From Liquidambar formosana (lineage: Eukaryota; Streptophyta; Magnoliopsida; Saxifragales; Altingiaceae): a DNA stretch of 64,000 bases. The translations under genes and the position numbers were made by a program. Under the pieces are notes generated by a model. The model was not told the origin of the DNA, did not search any database, and was given only the letters and a program-made list of their open reading frames with translations. Of this stretch, positions 53,931-64,000 are shown in pieces. The stretch covers positions 9,563,036 to 9,627,035 of the forward strand of contig CM077833.1 of the NCBI GenBank assembly GCA_039720395.1, read 5' to 3'. Within the stretch, counting starts at the first letter, position 1, and each line of letters begins with the position of its first letter.

Positions 53931-54380
53931 CGGTGTGTTTAAATGACTCTTGTGGTCACACACAACCCCCCTATCTTGTGCGTGTCCTCATTAGAAAGAA
54001 TGAGTGTACATTATAGAAGCATATGTGTCCCTATTAGAAAGAATAGGCGTATGAGAGTATAGTGTATTTAAATGAATCTTGTAGTCACACACAACCCCTC
54101 TATCTTGTGCGTGTCCTCATTAGAAAGAATGAGCATATATTATAGAAGCATATGTGTCCCTATTAGAAAGAATAGGCGTATAAGAGTATAGTGTGTTTAA
54201 ATGATCCTCGTGGTCACACACGCCCCCTATCTTGTGCGTGTTCTCATTATAAAGAATGAGCGTACATTATAGAAGCATATGTTCCCCTATTAGAAAGAAT
54301 AGGCATATGAGAGTATCGTGTGTTTAAATGACTTTTATAGTCACACACAACCCCTCCCTATTTTGTACAAGTGTACATTA
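53925..54380. repeat. Tandem array of about 126 bp (element Z, 3' region)
   Basis: About three and a half units with GTGTTTAAATGACTCTTGTG, GTCACACACAACCCC, ATCTTGTGCGTGTCCTCATT and AGAAAGAATAGGCGTATGAG. Confidence 0.85.
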
Positions 54381-54499
54381 TAGTAGTCATGAACATCCCC
54401 AGTAGTTACTGTTGAAGTTCAAGCTTTGGTTCCTCGCCCTTTTCTTGTGAAAATGGGCTGTCTTTTCTAACATTGGTGTCACTTGTGAAGTAAACTCCA

Positions 54500-54514
54500 C
54501 CAATGAGGGGCATC
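54500..54514 (+). other. Polypurine tract of element Z
   Basis: ACCAATGAGGGGCATC-type sequence directly before the 3' LTR start TGTAGACACC at 54515. It matches the PPT of Y. Confidence 0.7.
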
Positions 54515-57340
54515 TGTAGACACCCCATTTTCATCCCCATGAGATCATGATAGCATTTGGTTAGGTTTAGAAGCATTTAGGAGTCCCTGAGCCTTAAAGG
54601 ATACTACCCTTTTAAGCCTTAGGAGAATAGGTCATCATTGCATGCATATTTTTGTCTCTTTGTTGAGTCCCATCACTTGAATTTAATTTCTAGGATCATT
54701 TTGGATGTGTGTGTCAAATTTGGTTCAATTCTAAATAGGTTTGGATAGTTAATTAGAACTTTTGTGACTTGAAAGGCAATTTCGTCTTTTACTTCGTATA
54801 TTTTCCAATTGACTTCCAAATTTGTTCCGGAGTGTTCCATTGACCTTAGAATGATGAAATGAGTCTAATTGAAGTGCCAATTTAATTTATTGATAGGTTT
54901 TGGATTGGTTCACCACATTACCCCATGGTTAATTGACATTTTTTCGGGTAATCACCTCATGAAAACCCAGCCACCTAACCGTGGTCAGGGATTTTTGGTT
55001 CGAGAATATTCTAGGCTTATTTTACATTGAATCCTTAAAATTTTGGCTTTTGAATCACTTAAATCGAAGTTAAAATGAAGAATTTAAGTCCGTTTGAAGT
55101 TAGGAGTCCAAACCGAGCTAGAATTCAAAAAACCGAGGAAACCTGAGTTCACTCTCGGGTGACCGGTTCACCCAACCGGTCCAACTGGTTGGGCCAACCG
55201 GTCCAACCAGTTCACCCAAGCCTTTCATCCTGATTTGTCTCTTTTTGAATTTTTGACGGAATGGGACTCTACCACTCCGAATTTCAGCCTTCTAAAGGAC
55301 TTCTAAGCCTATTGGGAGGTGGTTTTGAGTTGTTTAACATCCATGGGATTTAATTACAGCCTTAGATTGGTTTTATGGTGAATTAATCTCAACCATTGGT
55401 TCATATGGTTGGTTGGTTATAAATAGAGGCTTATTCATTAGCATAAGGGACTTTTGACATATCATATTCATAAGAAAGAGAGTGAGAACGAGTTGGCACT
55501 CACCTATATCATTTGGAGAAGGCTTTCTACTGCAATTTGAAAGGGAGAACTAGAAGGGAACCAAGCCAAATAGAAGGAAGAACGCAGCAAAGACCTTTGC
55601 TTTGTTGTAAGTCTCCTTTGCATCCTTTTACGATTCCTTCTTCTTCTACTACATTCTTTGCATAAGTATGGCTTAGAATTGAATTATGAATCATATATAC
55701 TCTATATTTTAGAGTGTATATGATTCAAATATGATGTGAAAGCATACTAGCAGAATAGGATTGCGAATTGCTTGCTGTTAGGATAGTTTCTCTCTTAAGG
55801 ATAGAGGTACGTTTTGCATAAAAAATTAGTTGATGTGTTTAGGCTGTTTTCTCTTCATGGTTCAATTATATGCATGATTTTAAGCATCTTTTGTATAGGA
55901 CACTTGCTGTGTAAGCCTTGTCTTCATAGGTGTATGGATGATTATTCTTTTCGAGAATAATTATCGTCCTTAGAGGGTGAGGTTGTGCATAGGTGCTTTT
56001 TGGAGTGTGTTTAAGTGCGCTGTGAGTTTCTTTACATTCTTAGGTATATATTTTACGTAGGATATGTGAAGAAATCATTCATGCGGAGTGGTTTCTATGT
56101 AAAATTATCTCCGGATAGTTTACTTAAGAAAGCTCGCCGTAAGGATGATTATTTCACATTCTTACATAAAGTACTTACCTAAGGCATCATGTTAGATTTT
56201 CTTTTCATGTTTAGGATTGTCATATGATATTTTCATTATGGTAATGCCTATTTAGCATGTTTTTGATAGTTTTGTGCATGTTAGGGTGTTTAGAGCATAT
56301 AGGAGCATATTAGGATTTTGTTTCTCTTTTGATTTTTGTTATTTGCATGAGTATTAGGTCATTATATGCATGTTTAGTATTTTGTTCAGATTTGAATTAG
56401 GTCTTCTAATGATGATTTGAGCATGAATATGGTTGGTTTGAGCTTAATAATTGCCCTATAGAATACATAGGGTGATTAATTGGTGTTTTCTCGATGTTTC
56501 GGGATAATTTGCATATGGTAAGTGGTTCATGGTAAGTCTTTTGTGAATTGTTCTCTTCTCCCCCCTTGGGTTATTGTCTTTACTTTGGATTAGAAGTCCT
56601 AAGTTTCCAACTCTCTCAAAATTCTGTTTTATTTGGACTTCTATTTGCTTTTGAATTCAAATCACTTTAGAAGTCTATTTGAGTTAGAATTCTATTCTTT
56701 CTCAAATACCTATTTTTTCTCAAACTATTTATGGAAACTCCTAAGTTTTAAAACTTTTCTTAAGTTGGAAACTTAGGGTTTATAGTTCATTGTAAAGGGA
56801 GTAACCCCTTCTCAATCGAACTACGTGGACTTTGATCCTTACTTCTTTGTATGTAAGGTACGTAGGCGCTCATTTGATGTTCAAGTCCGCCCTAGGATAC
56901 TAAGTATCCTAAGTTTTCTTTTTCTTTCTTTTTCTTTCTTTTTATCCATTTGTCCATCACATATTTGCTAGAGAAATAGGATGGACCCATGCTTCATCAT
57001 TTATCCATCACATATATTGCTAGAGGAGTAGGATGGACCCATGTTTACTCATTTATGCATCACATATTTTCTAGAGGAGTAGGATGGATCTGTTTCTTGT
57101 TCTCTATCTCTTTACATGCTTTCCATATCTCTGCTATTTGTTCATGGATGTTTACATGCTTTGTGGATGTTTATCGCTTCATGAATGTCTATGGATGAAT
57201 GGATAGTTTATGGATGATTCTTTACATATGCATGGTGACTAAATAGGAAGTGATTGAAATAGCCCATATAAATTCAGAGACCCATTTTGGGGCGATGTGG
57301 GTGCCTATAGATGTTTCCTAGAACCTTCCCATATCGTAAC
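54515..57340 (+). repeat. 3' LTR of element Z, cut by element W
   Basis: Aligns with 13479-14390 and 17081-19006 of the 5' LTR. It contains a palindromic block with a degraded right arm (about 55152-55220), TATA at 55418-55425, HP2 at 56818-56868 and HP1 at 57293-57336. It stops at GTAAC (57336-57340), where W begins; in the 5' LTR the next bases are TTAGTCTCTGAATCC. Confidence 0.92.
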
Positions 57341-58838
57341 TGTAGACATCCCATTTTGTACCGGTTGTCATCTTAAGTCTTGTGGCCCCGATGATGAGTT
57401 TAGTGTGATTATTTACGGATTATTCTTGAAGAATTAGTTGGAATCACAGCATGAGATTTTTGCTTAAAATGAAAGGAAAATTATTTTATTAAATTAGCCA
57501 TTTTTATCATACCACTAATACGTGTACGTATGTGATGAGTGTGTGTACGCACATACGATACATGTGCATGCGTGTTAGCGGTCAGTCTCCTAATTTTTAA
57601 AAAAGACAATTTCCTTTTCCTATTCAGATTAGAAGTCTTTTATCATTATAAAATACCTTTTGATTATTCTCCAAAGAAACCTAGTCTAGGAAGGAAAGGG
57701 AAACTCCAGATTTCAGTTATAAATACTCTTTTAATGCCTTAGAGATAGAGGGAGGAGGATAGGGTTTAGAGGGAGTGAAATTCGTCATAATTCAGCAGCA
57801 GATTTTCTGAAAACCAGCAGTCGTATTTTAATCATAACTTTTTCATATGAAGTCGGAATTTGATGAAATTGGTCTTGTTAGAAAGATAATTCAATTCTCT
57901 ACAACTTTGTATTTCACGAGCTTTGTCCAATTCCAACGTTTTCATACTAAAAAATGCAATTGAAGTTGCTGCTGTTGAAAAGTGACGAAAATCACTTTTC
58001 TTTTCTCTTGTTCTCTTTTTTGTTTTCTATTTCTTTTCAAAGTTGAGTGAGTTTTGATCTCTTTGCTGTGATACCACTTTGACGAAGAGGAGGATTCGTG
58101 TTAGTTTGATTCAATCTAAAGACCTGAGGAGCCACGAACAATTACAAAGTCGGTAAATTTACTTTTATTTAAATTTTATTTTAGTTCTTCTTTTTATTAT
58201 TTTTATTTTATTTTATTTTTGTCTAAAGCATGATTAGCATGATTTAGGTTTAGTTTTTATATCTGTATTTATTTGTTTTTAGGTTAAGTTTTATTTTATT
58301 TATTTTGGGATGCATGATGTAGACTGATATGTGAGTTCTGTGATTCTGCGTGAAATGCCTATTAGGTGCGTACGCATATATCAGTGATGCGTACGCACCT
58401 TACCTCGGCAGACAGATTGTTTGTTAATTATTTTGTTTAGTTTTGCTCTTAGTTGATTGGTATCTGGTTGGTCTTTTGTATATTCTGATCTCTACTTTCT
58501 AATATATTCTTTTATTCTCTTTTCTTTATTTATTCATTATTTTGGTCATTGTGTGTGCCGTTGTTATTGCATGATTTAGGGTCAATTTTAATTGAGCATT
58601 TAGATTAATTAAAGCCATTAATCATGTGTGGGGGCCGGTTCCGACCGGGCGTGGCTGGGTGCCTAACACCTTCCCAGCGACGTACCCTAGCTCCGAACCC
58701 GAATCTCTGGTTATGACGAGCTAGACCCTGCTAGGGTTCACTCGTTCCCAATATTGGGTGGCGACTCCTCTCCGTGTTAGTCCTTTGAGGCTAATGCGTA
58801 TTCTCGAGCTATGTGGTATTTAGGGCGTGGCGCTCACA
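57341..58838 (+). repeat. 5' LTR of element W
   Basis: 1498 bp, TGTAGACATCCC at the start and GGCGCTCACA at the end. TATA box TATAAATA at 57718-57725; HP1-type hairpin at 58650-58682. The 3' LTR starts TGTAGACACCCC at 63595 with several differences in the first 400 bases. Confidence 0.92.
58650..58682 (+). promoter_or_regulatory. Hairpin HP1 in W's 5' LTR
   Basis: CGTGGCTGGG pairs with CCCAGCGACG, apart from one unpaired G on each arm. The loop is TGCCTAACACCTT, which keeps the TGCCTA and CCTT segments of the Y and Z hairpins while the stem is different. Confidence 0.7.
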
Positions 58839-58839
58839 G

Positions 58840-58857
58840 TGGCGACTCCGCTGGGGA
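58840..58857 (+). other. Primer-binding site of element W
   Basis: TGGCGACTCCGCTGGGGA, one base after the LTR. Same tRNA-Arg type as Y and Z. Confidence 0.8.
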
Positions 58858-59138
58858 TAGAGAGCTAGATTCCGTATAGTGATTTATGGCTTTACTTAAT
58901 TTAAATTGTTTAATTGGAAAAGACCAAAATTGCACACACGCGCACTACCACCCATTACCCCCGATGACAGTCTGATGAAAGGTACCGGGTCCCATTCGAG
59001 CCTATGGTTACTAGAATTGCATATTAGGCCCATAATGTTTGGACTTAGGGGCAAGGCCCATCATTGTCTATTCTCTTTTTCAAGTCTAGGCCCAATTGAG
59101 AGGTGAGGTGTGTGATTTTGTAATTGGGTCCAAGCCCA

Positions 59139-59179
<41 letters not shown>

Positions 59180-59766
59180 AATCAAAAAATCAAAAAATCA
59201 AAAAAATCAAAAATCAAAAATCAAAGAAATCAAAAAGAAAATATGGGCTTGGATCCAAATGAGAGTGGAAGAATGTGTGGGTATTGTAATGGGCCTAGAT
59301 GCGAAAAACGAATAGACTTTGGTTGGTTGAACCCAGTGTGATACCCTTGGCTTCATGTGTCCTTAATCTGATTCTATGTTGGGCTTTCTCTCATGGTTTT
59401 AGGTCCATCTCTTTTTCCTAAGGGTGTCTCATTTTTTAGAGTCTTTCAGTTTAGGGGTATGAGGGTTAATTGAGTCTTCTTTCTTTATGTGTGGTCTTGT
59501 TGTTGGTCCATCTTAGGGGCATTAGGCCCATTCATCTAGGGTTTACATCTTTTCTTTTTTAGTGTTGCATGTTGTCACCATGTCTCTTGTCTCGGTCTTT
59601 AGTTGTCATTTTGGGAGTCTATGTCCACTTTTATTTTTTCCTTTTAGGTCTTTGAGTCTTGGTCTAAGTGTGTCTAGGTTTTTTTTTTTTTTTTGGTTTA
59701 GTTCACTAGTCTTTGTTGGGCTTCATTCTAGAGGCATGTTTGGATGGAAATTGATGTGAAATCATT
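58858..59766 (+). other. Leader of element W
   Basis: No gene is visible. A run of A followed by (TA)n and AAAATC repeats lies at about 59138-59230. The rest is T-rich transcript leader. Confidence 0.55.
59138..59230 (+). repeat. Poly-A, (TA)n and AAAATC microsatellite
   Basis: A run of adenines, then alternating TA over about 24 bases, then several AAAAATC-type units. Confidence 0.85.
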
Positions 59767-61203
59767 ATGGATAATCATGGTAAATGGCTCTTATATGGAT
59801 AGACATATTCTTTACAGGGATAGCCCATCATTGCTTCTAAAGAGAATCCTACACAACTAACTTGGGTCCGCAATCCGTTTGGAAGGTTAGAAAAAGTAGA
59901 AGTTACCCAAACTGTTGTAATGGCTGCTGAACAAGATTTGGTGAAGAGATTGGAAGAAATGATGGCAAAGATGATGGAAAGATCGATGGCACCTGTTTTA
60001 GAAAGACTCCAAAAGATTGAAGTTAGCCAGGGTAAACAAGCAACTAAAGAAGAAGACAAAGTTGAGGTGGAGGATGAAGATTTTATCTTTAGTACAGAAG
60101 ACAAGGAGGACTACTATAAGAAGAAAGAAGCTGAATCTAAGAAGAAGGAAGCTGAAACCAAAAAGAAGGGAAAGGAGGTGCAAGACATTTCTGCTGAGGT
60201 GGAAAAGATGAAGACTATTTTGAGGAAGTCTCAAGGTATTGAAGAGTACATGTTAGACATGGATGAATTATGTCCATTCCCTAACGTCCAACTACCCCCA
60301 AAATTCAAAATGCCTAAGATGGATGTGTTTGATGGGACTGGTAATCCTCGCAATCATTTGAAGCAGTACATTCTAGCGATGAAACCTTTAGGGCTTTCTG
60401 AAGAGCAAATTGTGCATTGTTTCCCAAGGACCCTTAATGGCGATGCTATGAATTGGTTCCTTTCTTTGGACATTGCAAAGACCCGAGACTGGAAAGAACT
60501 AGCAATGGAGTTCGTGCACCATTACAATTACAATGCCCAACTCGATGTAACTCTGCGAGATTTGGAGACTACAAAGCAGAAGAGTAATGAGACATTCTCT
60601 GAGTTCTTAATGAGGTGGAGGGCTAAAGCTGTTAAAATGCCCAATCGTCCAACTGAGAAGGATCAGGTGCGCATGAGAGTGAAGAACCTTCTACCAGCTT
60701 TTGGAAGACCATTGATGCCTATTCCATTGAGGACCTTTGAAGACTTGTACGATGCTGGTGTACAGGTTGAGGATGGCATGGATAGTGGGCTAATTGATAA
60801 GAATGATGGGAAAAAGCGCACGTATGGATTTGGTAGCTCGAGTGCAAGTAATGGCAACAAAGCTAATGAGGTTAATGCAGTTAATCCTCGTGGTGGACCT
60901 AGGGAGTTCTCTTCACTTGGTGTGTCTCTATCTACAGCCCTCCGGAATTTAGTGAAAAGAGGAAAGCTGAAACCGTTGGATCCTACTCCTATCAACAAGT
61001 CGGCACCGAACTACAATGAGAATGAGTATTGTGATTTTCACTAGAGTAATGGTCATCACACAGATAGGTGCGGTCGTCTTCGCCACACCATTCAGGATAT
61101 GATTGATTCAGGGAAGCTTCCTAGGCCAGAAGAACCAAATACAGTGACGAATCCACTCCCAAACCACCACGCCATGCCACCTCCATATGCAAATGGGACG
61201 TAG
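59767..61203 (+). pseudogene. gag: W gag with three in-frame TAG codons
   Basis: One frame runs from the ATG at 59767 (MDNHGKWLLYG) to TAG at 61201-61203 over 479 codons, interrupted only by TAG at 59800-59802, 59821-59823 and 61042-61044. Each is one C-to-T change from CAG. Order of parts: NPTQLTWVRNPFGRLEKVEV near the N-terminus; a Lys/Glu-rich coiled-coil-like segment (EAESKKKEAETKKKGKEVQ); the Gag core (KMDVFDGTGNPRNHLKQYIL, MNWFLSLDIAKTRDWKEL, HYNYNAQLDVTLRDLETTKQ, NLLPAFGRPLMP); then an unusual zinc-knuckle-like motif (YCDFH, GHHTDRCGRLRHTI). The longest open part begins at the ATG at 59920, which may be used now. The protein would assemble particles. The element has no pol. Confidence 0.85.
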
Positions 61204-62660
61204 TGGGTCTGAAAGTAGAGGATTGCTTAGTTTCTTTTAGTTTCCATGGCTTTAAGACATTATTTGAATAATTGGTTATTTTGGTTGGATTTTTTATGGT
61301 TTGGGATAATTATTTTGGTATGATTGTTTCTTTTGATTATCAATGAATGGTTTTCATTAATTTATTGCTTGCTTTCTCAAGGGTTTGATATAGTTTGCTT
61401 TTCTAGCACATGAGTTAATATACTTGCCCTTTTAATGCATGAACTGCGAACAGTGGAAATCAAAATGAAAAGAGGCCATCATTTCTGCTATCCTTCGAAA
61501 GAAAAGAAAAATCCCTTGTTATCCCCTTTGAGCCTGAATAGTTTCATTTTTGATACCCTTGTCAAGGATTACCCCCTACACTAGGGGCAAATTTTAAAGA
61601 GATGTTTGTTTGAAAGAAAGGGTGGTGTATAAACCATTGAAATAGAAAAAATAGAAAAAAACAATTGAGAAAAAAAAAAAGAAGAAAGAAAAAAAGAAAA
61701 AAGAAGAAAAAAAAAAAAAGAAAAAAAAAAAAAAAAAAGAAAAGAAAGAAAAGATGTAAAAGTGAAATAGCAAGTGAAGTGCCAAGTTGGAAAATAAAAT
61801 GAGCATTAATGAAGTAATTCTTGACAGATAGGAACCCATTGGAATTAAATTTGAGCCTTTGTCATCCCTTCTTTCATGAGCCTAGAGCCTAAAGCCTACA
61901 TTACAGTCCAAATAAAAGTCCTCTCTGATTGATTGAAGTTATTCGAGTATCGATGAACTACGTAAGGCTTGATCCCTTATTGGGTACGTAGGCAACCTTT
62001 AGAGGTGCAGCCACATCATTGTTCATGCAAGGGGCATGTGGAAAAGACTCATGTGTTAAAAATTTGAACCATTGATAATTCAAAAAGAAAGATTAGCACT
62101 TTATTAATGTTTACCATGTTATGAAGAAAGTTTCAAGCAATTCAAGGCCGCTGAGAAGTATGATAGTGAAAATAATCTTTTGGAGATGCTGATGGGGTCA
62201 TTAGTGGGTGAATATCACACTGGTTTGAATTGAATAAGAAATAAGAAAGAGAACGCCTGCTAGGTTGAAAACCCGAAAGGGCGGCCTAGGCAAAAGTTAG
62301 GGCATGGGAGAAAATGAAAAAGTGAAAAAAGAATGATAAAAATAGAAGGAAGAACTTTGAGCAAAGGGCAAGGTGAACCCTGTGAGGATTGTGTCCTGAA
62401 GTAAAAGAACATTTCAGAGATTATCCGTTGTGATTTCATATCCTCCTTATCGTGTCTTGAGAGTCTTTTCTTCTTGTGCTTGTTCTGTGAGTCATGTTTT
62501 TGTTCATCCCTTAGACTAGGGTTTGTTCTTGTCGTTCATTCCTTGAAGTAGGGTCTGCATCCATATGCATTTGAGTGATTGGATATTTTCATGTGCATTC
62601 CCTATGAAAGGGATGAGGTCTTTCTCATGATATATTTTCTAGTCTGTTGCATTCATGGTC
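61204..62660 (+). other. Non-coding region of element W after gag
   Basis: No gene. A purine-rich run (61662-61755) gives an artefactual poly-Phe frame on the minus strand. An HP2-type hairpin lies at 61955-61993 and the conserved segment AAAGGGCGGCCTAGGCAAAA at about 62273-62292. Pol has been lost here, yet these non-coding motifs remain. Confidence 0.65.
61955..61993 (+). promoter_or_regulatory. Hairpin HP2 in W (first copy)
   Basis: CTACGTA pairs with TACGTAG; inner pairs CCC/GGG flank the loop TTATT. The bulge has the conserved GGCTTGAT. A second copy at 63421-63456 has CTACG/CGTAG with inner CTC/GAG. Confidence 0.7.
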
Positions 62661-62662
62661 GT

Positions 62663-63035
62663 TGGGTTTGAATTCTAGATAGAATTCTTACTCGCCTTGT
62701 AAGGCACTTTATCATTGTTTTGGGTTTGAACTCTAGATAGAGTTCCTACTTGTCCAGATGGACACCTTTGGGTTTGAATTCTAGATAGAATTCTTACTCG
62801 CCTTGCGAGGCATCTTATTGCTGTTTTTGGGTTTGGACTCCAGATAGAATTCCTGCCTGTCCAGATGGACACTTTTAGGCTTGAATTCTAGATAGAATTC
62901 TTACTCGCCTTGCGAGGCACTTTATCATTGTTTTTGGGTTTGAACTCTAGATAGAGTTCTTGCCTGTCCAGATGGACACCTTTGGGTTTGATTTCTAGAT
63001 AGAATTCTTACTCGCCTTTAGGGGCACTTTATCAC
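62663..63035 (+). repeat. Tandem array of about 110 bp (two alternating halves) in W
   Basis: Units of GGGTTTGAATTCTAGATAG-type sequence alternate between a CTTACTCGCCTTG half and a TGCCTGTCCAGATGGACACC half. About seven half-units. GAATTCTAGATAGAATTC is itself an inverted repeat. Confidence 0.85.
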
Positions 63036-63045
63036 TATTTTTATG

Positions 63046-63350
63046 ATTGATCCACAGGGAAATGGATCTTTTATGTTTGTGATCCACAGGGAAAGGGATC
63101 TTCTATGTTTGTGACCTACAGGAAAAGAGGTCTTCTCTATTTGCTTGTGACCCACAGGGAAAGGGGTCTTCTATATTTGCTTGTGATCCACAGGAAAAGG
63201 GATCTTCTATGATTGTTTGTGATCCACCGGAAAAGGGATCATACCTTTATCCACAGGGAAATGGATAAAGTTTCTATCATTAATGTTTTCTTATTCATTC
63301 CCTGGGAAAGGGATGAAGCTTCTTGTTTATTCCCTAGGAAAGGAATAAAA
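63046..63350 (+). repeat. Tandem array of about 36 bp in W
   Basis: Six to eight units of GATCCACAGGGAAAGGGATC with TTCTATGTTTGT between. Each unit contains an inverted GATCC...GGATC-like pair. Confidence 0.85.
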
Positions 63351-63580
63351 TTTTCATATTGATCTTTTTCAATTGGTAGTTTCAAGAAATTACCTACTGA
63401 GTGCCCCCATCGTTTTGCATGAACTACGCTAGGTCTGATCTCTGAGGAGTACGTAGGTAGTCAGCTGAGGCCGGCACGACCTTTATTGCATGTGTATGTG
63501 TGTGGACTTTAAGTTGCCAACTGGTAAATGGTTTGTCTTTTCAGGCTTTTGACTTTCGTATTGCAATGCAAAACTCAGCC

Positions 63581-63594
63581 AAAAGAGGGGCAAC
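63581..63594 (+). other. Polypurine tract of element W
   Basis: AAAAGAGGGGCAAC directly before the 3' LTR start at 63595. Confidence 0.7.
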
Positions 63595-64000
63595 TGTAGA
63601 CACCCCATTTTGTACCGGTTGTCATCTTAAGTCCCGTGGCCCCGATGATGAGTTTAGTGTGATTATTTACGGATTATTCTTGAAGAATTAGTTGGAATCA
63701 CAGCATGAGATTTTTGGTTAAAATGAAAGGAAAATTATTTTATTAAATTAGCCATTTTTATCATACCACTAACACGTGTACGTATGTGATGAGTGTGTGT
63801 ACGTACATACGATACATGTGCATGCGTGTTAGCGGTCAGTCTCCCAATTTTTACAAAAGACAATTTCCTTTTCCTATTCAGATTAGAAGTCTTTTATCAT
63901 TATAAAATACCTTTTGATTATTCTCCAAAGAAACCTAGTCTAGGAAGGAAAGGGAAACTCTAGATTTCAGTTATAAATACTCTTTTAATGCCTTAGAGAT
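63595..64000 (+). repeat. 3' LTR of element W (start only)
   Basis: Matches 57341-57746 of the 5' LTR with scattered differences (for example TGTAGACACCCC against TGTAGACATCCC). The TATA box lies at 63972-63979. It continues past the window. Confidence 0.9.

Larger units (their letters stand above)
13479..57340 (+). mobile_element. Element Z: old Tat/Ogre-type Ty3 retrotransposon, broken by nested insertions
   Basis: Order on the + strand: 5' LTR (13479-19262, holding a solo LTR), PBS, leader, gag (split by element Y), pol, two antisense genes, tandem repeats, PPT and 3' LTR (54515-57340, then interrupted by element W). LTRs begin TGTAGACA and end TTCACA. The remaining part of its 3' LTR, from TTAGTCTCTGAATCC, should lie beyond position 64000. 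The two LTR copies differ at many sites along their length, including small indels, so the insertion is old. Gag and pol carry stop codons and the protease is missing, so Z cannot move by itself. Confidence 0.9.
57341..64000 (+). mobile_element. Element W: gag-only Ty3 retrotransposon, truncated by the window end
   Basis: 5' LTR 57341-58838, PBS 58840-58857, gag 59767-61203, a non-coding region with tandem repeats, PPT 63581-63594, and a 3' LTR from 63595 to beyond the window. The internal region is 4756 bp and has no protease, reverse transcriptase or integrase, so W depends on another element. The expected target duplication is GTAAC (left copy 57336-57340). Confidence 0.9.

Noticed and set aside
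59767..61044. Three in-frame TAG codons in W gag as programmed readthrough
   Set aside because: Two lie within the first 20 codons and one far downstream; no readthrough context is visible, and all fit CAG-to-TAG mutation.
61594..61839. Second poly-Phe frame on the minus strand
   Set aside because: Produced by the A/G-rich run in W's non-coding region.
1..64000. tRNA, rRNA or other structured RNA genes
   Set aside because: None found by eye; the tRNA-like segments are only primer-binding sites of the retrotransposons.

Overview
The window is a repeat-rich stretch of a flowering-plant nuclear genome, probably a eudicot; I cannot name the species. The evidence is AT-rich intergenic DNA, GT-AG introns, plant-type LTR retrotransposons with a YVDD reverse transcriptase and a second RNase H domain, Harbinger- and Mutator-type non-autonomous DNA transposons, and plant mobile domain (PMD) proteins. 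I see no bacterial, organellar or rRNA/tRNA features.

Bases 1-13,478 hold the only recognisable host gene (5800-10655, three exons, 145 aa, function unknown) and several DNA transposons: a small MITE (298-532), a Harbinger/Tourist element with TAA target duplications and an internal foldback (2062-3132), and two related Mutator-like elements in opposite orientation (3697-5108 with a 9-bp duplication, and 11549-13126). Intron 2 of the host gene holds a four-level nest: an L1 LINE tail, broken by a Harbinger-like element (8929-10347), which holds a second Harbinger-like element (9113-10220), which carries a fragment of a host Armadillo-repeat gene.

Bases 13,479 to the end are one nest of Ty3 (gypsy) retrotransposons of the Tat/Ogre type, here called Z, Y and W. 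Z (+ strand, 13479 to beyond the window) is old: stop codons, splice-site damage and loss of its protease domain. A solo LTR of the Y family (14391-17080) sits just upstream of the TATA box of Z's 5' LTR. Y (- strand, 21329-41961, 20.6 kb, TSD AATTG) is inserted in Z's gag. Its two 3116-bp LTRs differ at only two positions that I found, and all four of its proteins look intact. W (+ strand, from 57341) is inserted in Z's 3' LTR, carries only a damaged gag and ends beyond the window.

The most interesting feature is shared by Y and Z. Downstream of pol, each carries two extra genes on the opposite strand: a multi-exon PMD gene and a DUF7745-like gene. The LTR promoter and both antisense promoters of each element contain the same kind of GC-rich palindromic block, bounded by CTCGGGTGACC and GGTCACCCGAG. 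The block interior is family-specific (GCC-box palindromes in Y, AACCGGT repeats in Z) but the same at all three promoters of one element. Block-to-TATA spacing is also conserved by promoter type. This looks like an element-encoded regulatory or anti-silencing circuit. Hairpins whose stems covary between families are also present in the LTRs and downstream of pol.
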